Source of the DNA: Candidatus Brockarchaeota archaeon
Lineage (GTDB): Archaea > Thermoproteota > EX4484-205 > JAAOZP01
Assembly (NCBI GenBank): GCA_017601345.1
Contig: JAFNIT010000009.1
Span: 1-43,035, forward strand
DNA length: 43,035 nt
Reading direction: 5' to 3'
Part shown: piece after piece, positions 38,065-43,035 of the stretch
Numbering within the stretch: the first letter of the stretch is position 1
How the letters are laid out: each line of letters starts with the position of its first letter
Notes under the pieces: generated by a model
What the model was told of the DNA's origin: nothing
What the model saw: the letters and a program-made list of their open reading frames with translations, nothing else
Database searches by the model: none
Program-made: the position numbers and the translations under genes

Positions 38065-40797
38065 ATGTTTTCAAACGAGCCTGATGAAGATCGGGAGTTC
38101 GAAGAGGAATGGTGGTACAGAAGGCCATTTTTAAGAATCTTATTCTCCCCTCTGCTTTACCTATTCTCTTGGAGATACCGGATGTGGAGGTTCCTACGCC
38201 TCCCACCGGAGAAAAGGAGGAAAATAGTTGAGAAGAAAGCTAGGAAAATCAGGAAGAGCCCCTTCTTCCCAAGGGTTAAAAAAGATGATTTAATCGGTAG
38301 GGATGAGGAGTTCTTCAAGGTTATGGTCAGTATCTACTACCATGTGTTAAGAGACCCTGAGATAAGAAAGACCTTTACAACTCCCCCGCCCAAGCTTTTC
38401 GTAATAAAGGGTTCAAGCGGTTCCGGTAAAACGTTCTTCGGAGAAATTATCCAAAGGGAGGGTTTTGAAAAAGGTTTAGAATACGGGTTATTACTGAACC
38501 TGCTCAAGCTAAGGCCTGAACACGTATACTCCATGTGGTATGGTCAGAGTGCTCAGAGGCTGAGCGAGTTCTTTAATAACGCATTCTATAATCCTAGTAT
38601 AGTTCTTATAGATGAGTTTCAGGCTTTTGCAAAAAGGTTTAGTTCAACTACGGAAGTGGGGATGGAGGAAACGAGGGTTCAGACAGTCCTGCTCGAAAAG
38701 TTTGACGAGCTTCAGAAGAAGGATTATCGTACAATTGTGTTGGTTTCAACTACGGAGTACGAGTCGCTCATAGATACTCTCCGCAGGAGGGGTGTTGCTG
38801 GAACCATAGACCTTGATGAAAACGTGTCTAGACAGATGCTGCTTAAAATAGTTGAGAGACAGTGTCAGATACACGGCGTGAAGCTTCCACCCTCAGATAT
38901 TCTTACGGTCATAGAGGACAGTTTAAGGTCTTTCGAAACTCAAGCGATAACTCCTGCAGACATAGTTAACGCTTTTCAAGTGGTGATTAACAGTAAATCT
39001 GCTCCCCTTCAGAAAAGCATTATTGACAGGATTCTGCATGGGAGAGAGTCGAGTAGCCGCGTCAGTCCTGGCGAACTGGTTACGCTTAACGATTTCAGAG
39101 AAGCCGCTTCAAAGGTAAAAGCCTACTCGCTGACGGCTAAGACAGAGGCTGCGAAGAAGTCTGTTATTAAACTGAGGCCCAAGGAGCGCTACAACGATGT
39201 CGGAGGGCTTAAGGGCATTAAAGAGGAAGTTATAAAAGAGATTTCTCTCTCACTGAACCCTGAACTCGCCAGTAGGGCTAGGTATATTCCTCCTAAAGGC
39301 TTTCTTTTCCACGGTCCACCGGGAACGGGTAAGACGCTTCTCGCTAGGGCAATAGCTGGAGAGAATAATGTCTGGTTCTACCTCGTTAACGGGCCCTCGA
39401 TAATCCAGGGAGTTTACGGAGATCCTGAGAAAACCATAAGGGATATTTTCGAAGATGCGAGGAGAAATGCGCCTGCAATAATATTCTTCGATGAAATAGA
39501 TTCCGTGGCCCCGATGCGCGGAACACACGATCCGGTTCTGGATAGGGTTACTAGCCAGCTTTTAACAGAGCTTGATGGCTTCATCCCATTATCTGGAGTT
39601 GTAGTTATTGCAAGCACAAACAGAGTTGAGGTGCTAGACAGAGCTCTTCTCGAAAGGTTTACTAGAGCTTTCGAATTCAGCTATCCGAAGAGTGATGGGG
39701 AGAAGAGAGAGATAATAAGCATACACTTGAGAAAGTACCTTGACGTATTGAGTCAAGAGACTACAGTAGATAGTATTCTGGAGACGCTTAGAAAAAAGGC
39801 GCTAAGCCCCAGGAGAATAGCCGACGTTATAAACGAGGCTAATAGGCTTAGGGTTAAGGAGATAGATGCGGCTAGGCAACTTGTCAAAGCTCTAGATGAA
39901 GATAGGCCTCTTGAAGAGATAAGGAGGATTTACTCTAAGGATATTGAGAGAATATCTAAGATTCTCGGGATTGACGAGAAGTCGGAAGAATTCTTTGGGA
40001 TGCTTAGACATATTTCTCCTTCAAACTATCCTCTTAGGCTGATTCACTTCCAACAGGCTTTAGAATCAATGTCTGAAGAAGAATCCGTTAGCGAGGCTAG
40101 GACGATGATTGAGAGAAGCGTGAGAGAGGAAAATCCTGAAGTCGGCAAGAGCTACGGTCTTGTGGCAATAGGTATGGTTGGAGAGCAAAGCGGCCTAGTA
40201 AGCGTGGTCGAAGTAGTGATCAATCCGGATGGGAAGGGTTTAGTGAAGGTTGTGGGCAGTGAGTATGGTGAAAGCATTCAGGCGAGTGCCGAGGACGCAT
40301 TCATATACATTAACAGTGTTTCAAAATGGAGGTTTAGGAATTACGATGTGTTTGTAGAACTGGTCACGCCGGCTAAGGGTATGGAGAAGCTCCAGTTGCG
40401 CCCTGGTGTCTCCTATCCGCCAGTATCCGGCCCCTCAGCCGGTCTTGCCATAGGTGTAGCTATGATATCTGCACTAACAGGGATTAAGGTAGATCCGACA
40501 GTAATAATGACAGGGGCTATAACCGCTAAGGGGGAGGTCTGGCCAGTCGGAGGATTAGACCATAGGGGCATGGGCAAGATAGATGCAGCATTAGCCGATA
40601 AATACGCTAGAAAACTACTGGTGCCAAGGTTCAATTACGAGTCTATGAAAAGCCTTAAAATAATTGAGGTTTTAGAATCGAAGGGGATTGCAGTCGAGCC
40701 TGTTTCCAACCTCCTCGAAGCCGCGGTAAAATCCTTGATTGGAGTAGACTCCGTAGACGAGCTTCTTTCCCATCTTAGGTCTGAAAAAACCAGTTGA
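38065..40797 (+). CDS. Tandem CDC48-like AAA modules fused to a Lon (S16) protease domain, with N-terminal hydrophobic segment
   Basis: GSSGSGKT/VLIDEF and GPPGTGKT/IFFDEI Walker pairs; Lon-domain GPSAGLAIG (Ser) and PVGGLDHRGMGKIDAAL (Lys); RPFLRILFSPLLYLFSWRYRMWRF near the N-terminus. Confidence 0.88.
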   Translation: MFSNEPDEDREFEEEWWYRRPFLRILFSPLLYLFSWRYRMWRFLRLPPEKRRKIVEKKARKIRKSPFFPRVKKDDLIGRDEEFFKVMVSIYYHVLRDPEIRKTFTTPPPKLFVIKGSSGSGKTFFGEIIQREGFEKGLEYGLLLNLLKLRPEHVYSMWYGQSAQRLSEFFNNAFYNPSIVLIDEFQAFAKRFSSTTEVGMEETRVQTVLLEKFDELQKKDYRTIVLVSTTEYESLIDTLRRRGVAGTIDLDENVSRQMLLKIVERQCQIHGVKLPPSDILTVIEDSLRSFETQAITPADIVNAFQVVINSKSAPLQKSIIDRILHGRESSSRVSPGELVTLNDFREAASKVKAYSLTAKTEAAKKSVIKLRPKERYNDVGGLKGIKEEVIKEISLSLNPELASRARYIPPKGFLFHGPPGTGKTLLARAIAGENNVWFYLVNGPSIIQGVYGDPEKTIRDIFEDARRNAPAIIFFDEIDSVAPMRGTHDPVLDRVTSQLLTELDGFIPLSGVVVIASTNRVEVLDRALLERFTRAFEFSYPKSDGEKREIISIHLRKYLDVLSQETTVDSILETLRKKALSPRRIADVINEANRLRVKEIDAARQLVKALDEDRPLEEIRRIYSKDIERISKILGIDEKSEEFFGMLRHISPSNYPLRLIHFQQALESMSEEESVSEARTMIERSVREENPEVGKSYGLVAIGMVGEQSGLVSVVEVVINPDGKGLVKVVGSEYGESIQASAEDAFIYINSVSKWRFRNYDVFVELVTPAKGMEKLQLRPGVSYPPVSGPSAGLAIGVAMISALTGIKVDPTVIMTGAITAKGEVWPVGGLDHRGMGKIDAALADKYARKLLVPRFNYESMKSLKIIEVLESKGIAVEPVSNLLEAAVKSLIGVDSVDELLSHLRSEKTS

Positions 40798-40843
40798 GCA
40801 AATGTTAAAGCAACTTCGTAGACCGTATTAGATTATCATTTCT

Positions 40844-41845
40844 CTATGGGTTTAAGAGACCCGTTCTAAAAGCCTGCGTGGAAGCCAGTTCAGCAATATC
40901 CTTAGCGTTTTCGAGAATCTTCGTCAAGTTATTGAAAATCCTAGCTAAGTTTACTTGTTTCGTCCAATGCTCTGTTTTCTTCTCTAATCCAAGAATGCTG
41001 TTTTCGATTTCAACGTATTTCTTGATCAACCCTTGCATTTCATCGTAATTAAAAGAGTTGAAGAGCTCGACAGATCTGAAATGAACATCGCTAAGCACAT
41101 CGCCTATCGTTTTCAAATTCGATAGCTCCACTTCAGGAGTCTTTTCACACTTCTTTACCTCTCTTGATATTTGAACACACTGGTCTGCAGAGTCCTCAAC
41201 GTATTTAACCAGCATTCTAAGGTCCATCAGCTTCAATAAGTCCATGTTCATCTTAGCCAGAAGCTCCGGATTCCTAAATGCTGATCTTATTACTCTGACA
41301 GCTATAAAGTATTGCCTATCTACCTCATCATCTCTCTCTATGACCCTCTCAGCGAGCAGGGGATCCCAGTCTATCAGGGCCTTTATACAATCCGATATCA
41401 TACTCGTAGTAAGAGAATTCTGCCTCCTGATCAGTTTCTCTGGAGTAACCATTTCAGGATCTAGCAGAACCCTGACTTCAACGTGCTTCAACGTCTCTTC
41501 AGAAATCTCTGCGCCTGGTAATCTTCTGACTATGCTTCTTATTTCCGAAACATCGCTGGCTGAAAACTCAACATCCGACCTTAGGATTATAGCATTATAG
41601 CCCAGGAGATAGCTTCCCAATAATGCGTCTTGAGGCATAAGGGTCTTGCGCGACAGGTCTATTTCAACACGGTCTTCCACAAGCCTGTTTTCACCCTCCG
41701 GAATTATTATTAACGAACCTTCTTTTCCAACAAGCATTGTAACAATAGCGCCCTCTTCTATCTCATTCTGTTTAACCCACGTCTTTGGCAGAGTCACTAA
41801 GAATGAACCTGAACCTACTTTCTGAACTCTTCTTTTCCAGACCAT
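40844..41845 (-). CDS. AbrB-PhoU family regulator
   Basis: AbrB-like N-terminus MVWKRRVQKVGSGSFLVTLPKTWVKQNEIEEGAIVTM followed by a PhoU-like helical domain. Confidence 0.88.
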   Translation of the reverse strand: MVWKRRVQKVGSGSFLVTLPKTWVKQNEIEEGAIVTMLVGKEGSLIIIPEGENRLVEDRVEIDLSRKTLMPQDALLGSYLLGYNAIILRSDVEFSASDVSEIRSIVRRLPGAEISEETLKHVEVRVLLDPEMVTPEKLIRRQNSLTTSMISDCIKALIDWDPLLAERVIERDDEVDRQYFIAVRVIRSAFRNPELLAKMNMDLLKLMDLRMLVKYVEDSADQCVQISREVKKCEKTPEVELSNLKTIGDVLSDVHFRSVELFNSFNYDEMQGLIKKYVEIENSILGLEKKTEHWTKQVNLARIFNNLTKILENAKDIAELASTQAFRTGLLNP

Positions 41846-41949
41846 TGAGTAAATACTTTAGTAAGAAAATATATGCGTTACGTATTTTTCAGATCGATAT
41901 CTAAAGTAAATACAACATCTTTATACTCTTTTCTTAGGCTTTAAAAACC

Positions 41950-42750
41950 TTGAAAATGACCGGGTTGAGTCAAGCAGGATTTTCCATCGCTAGGAAGATA
42001 GTAATGATTGGGGTCTGCGCTGCACTTTACACAGTCATAGGGCTGGCGACATTCCTAGGGTTTTTCACTCCCGTTCTAGGGGTAGTAAGGTTCTGGCCAG
42101 CAGTCTTCGTTCCAGCAGTTTTCGCAATGCTATTCGGACCCACTGTTGGAGGCACGGGCGCTGCCATAGGTATTTTCCTTAGCGATCTCTACGTTTTCTA
42201 TACTACAGGTGAAACAAACCCCCTCCTAAGTCTAATAGCCGGAGTCCCTTCAAACTTCTTAGGCTTCTACGTACTCGGGAGAATCGGCAGGTCTCAGATA
42301 AAATGGCATGGCTGGAGAGTTTCAATACCACTATTATTCCTAGGGGTTGCTTCTATAGGGCCACTGCTCTATGTTGAATACATGATTTCAATAGGCATGA
42401 TTGATGAGAGTGCAAGATGGATCTCGATGATGCTTCTCTTTCTCGCGATTATCATCCTAGTCCTGGGTTTAATAGGGGCTAAAATCAAGAGAGAATATAT
42501 GAGCTATTACGTCGGCGGCACACTAGGCCTGATAATAGGCGGCCTCTGGATAGGCTTCGGAATATGGTTCTACAGCCAGCTTTTCGGTCTTCCGCTTACC
42601 GGTGAAAAAATAGATTTTTTGTTAGCAGTATACTTCTTCCTCTGGGTCTTCGGTACGGAAATACCCTTTATACTACTGGTGCCTCCAATACTGGACATTG
42701 TATACAGGGCATTTCCCTTTCTAAAACCAATAGGGAAAGATAAGGGTTAA
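41950..42750 (+). CDS. ECF-transporter S-component-like membrane protein
   Basis: Multi-TM; PVLGVVRFWPAVFVPAVFAMLFGPTVGGTGAAIGIFLSDL is typical of ECF S components. Confidence 0.75.
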   Translation: MKMTGLSQAGFSIARKIVMIGVCAALYTVIGLATFLGFFTPVLGVVRFWPAVFVPAVFAMLFGPTVGGTGAAIGIFLSDLYVFYTTGETNPLLSLIAGVPSNFLGFYVLGRIGRSQIKWHGWRVSIPLLFLGVASIGPLLYVEYMISIGMIDESARWISMMLLFLAIIILVLGLIGAKIKREYMSYYVGGTLGLIIGGLWIGFGIWFYSQLFGLPLTGEKIDFLLAVYFFLWVFGTEIPFILLVPPILDIVYRAFPFLKPIGKDKG

Positions 42751-42758
42751 AAGCATCT

Positions 42759-43035
42759 TTGAACCGTTTTTCCAGGTTGAAAACCGCAATAGGCATTGAC
42801 GTAGGCGGCTCAACCACAAAAGCCGTAGCTTTGAGAAATAAGAAGATTCTGAACGTAAGCGAAATGCCCTCTTCAGACCCGTTGGCAACATCCATAGGCC
42901 TCCTCGGTAAGCTTATCATGATGATGGGATACTCACTTAAAGATGTTGATGTAATTGCGATGGCGGGTGGACGTAGCCGGCAGCTTCCTGACAATATCTT
43001 GGGTCTGAAAGTTATTAAAGTGGACGAGATAACAG
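42759..43035 (+). CDS. Type II pantothenate-kinase-like / BadF-fold kinase, truncated by window edge
   Basis: TTG start at 42759: NRFSRLKTAIGIDVGGSTTKAVALRNKKILNVSEMPSSDPLATSIGLLGKL. Confidence 0.7.
   Translation, partial: MNRFSRLKTAIGIDVGGSTTKAVALRNKKILNVSEMPSSDPLATSIGLLGKLIMMMGYSLKDVDVIAMAGGRSRQLPDNILGLKVIKVDEIT

Overview
This 43-kb window looks like a chromosomal segment from a TACK-type archaeon. Supporting features are TFB, L35Ae, PurP paralogs, PhoU/AbrB regulators, BHB-type tRNA introns and TackOD1-like zinc ribbons. Recognisable content, left to right: a partial membrane pyrophosphatase; two tandem PurP paralogs; an AN1-zinc-finger/site-2-protease fusion; a prenyltransferase-fold protein; a coiled-coil transglutaminase; an intron-rich tRNA-Gln(CTG); a zinc-dependent phospholipase C/S1-P1-like surface protein; TFB; a seven-gene HdrCBA-MvhD-Flx-like electron-bifurcation operon; L35Ae; a cysteine-synthase-family enzyme; DUF99; two TackOD1/nuclease-like paralogs next to a GT2 glycosyltransferase; a BadF-type kinase; adenosine-specific kinase; DUF763; a two-domain glutaredoxin-like disulfide oxidoreductase; a creatininase-fold protein without its metal ligands; a TrpB2-type tryptophan synthase beta and a divergent ACT regulator; an intron-bearing tRNA-Cys(GCA); a membrane-protein cluster; a tandem-AAA/Lon fusion protease; PhoU; and an ECF-type S component followed by a partial type II pantothenate-kinase-like gene. 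The strongest second-look items are: the exact 152-bp identity block plus shared 21-bp upstream element between the two TackOD1-like paralogs; the CDC48-like tandem-AAA/Lon fusion with an insertion beside its catalytic Lys; the pseudo-creatininase; tRNAs with D-arm and T-loop introns; relics of TFB and cysteine synthase in one gene-poor stretch; and paired homologous relics in the intergenic regions. No CRISPR array, rRNA or recognisable transposase was found. All family calls come from reading motifs by eye; no searches were run.
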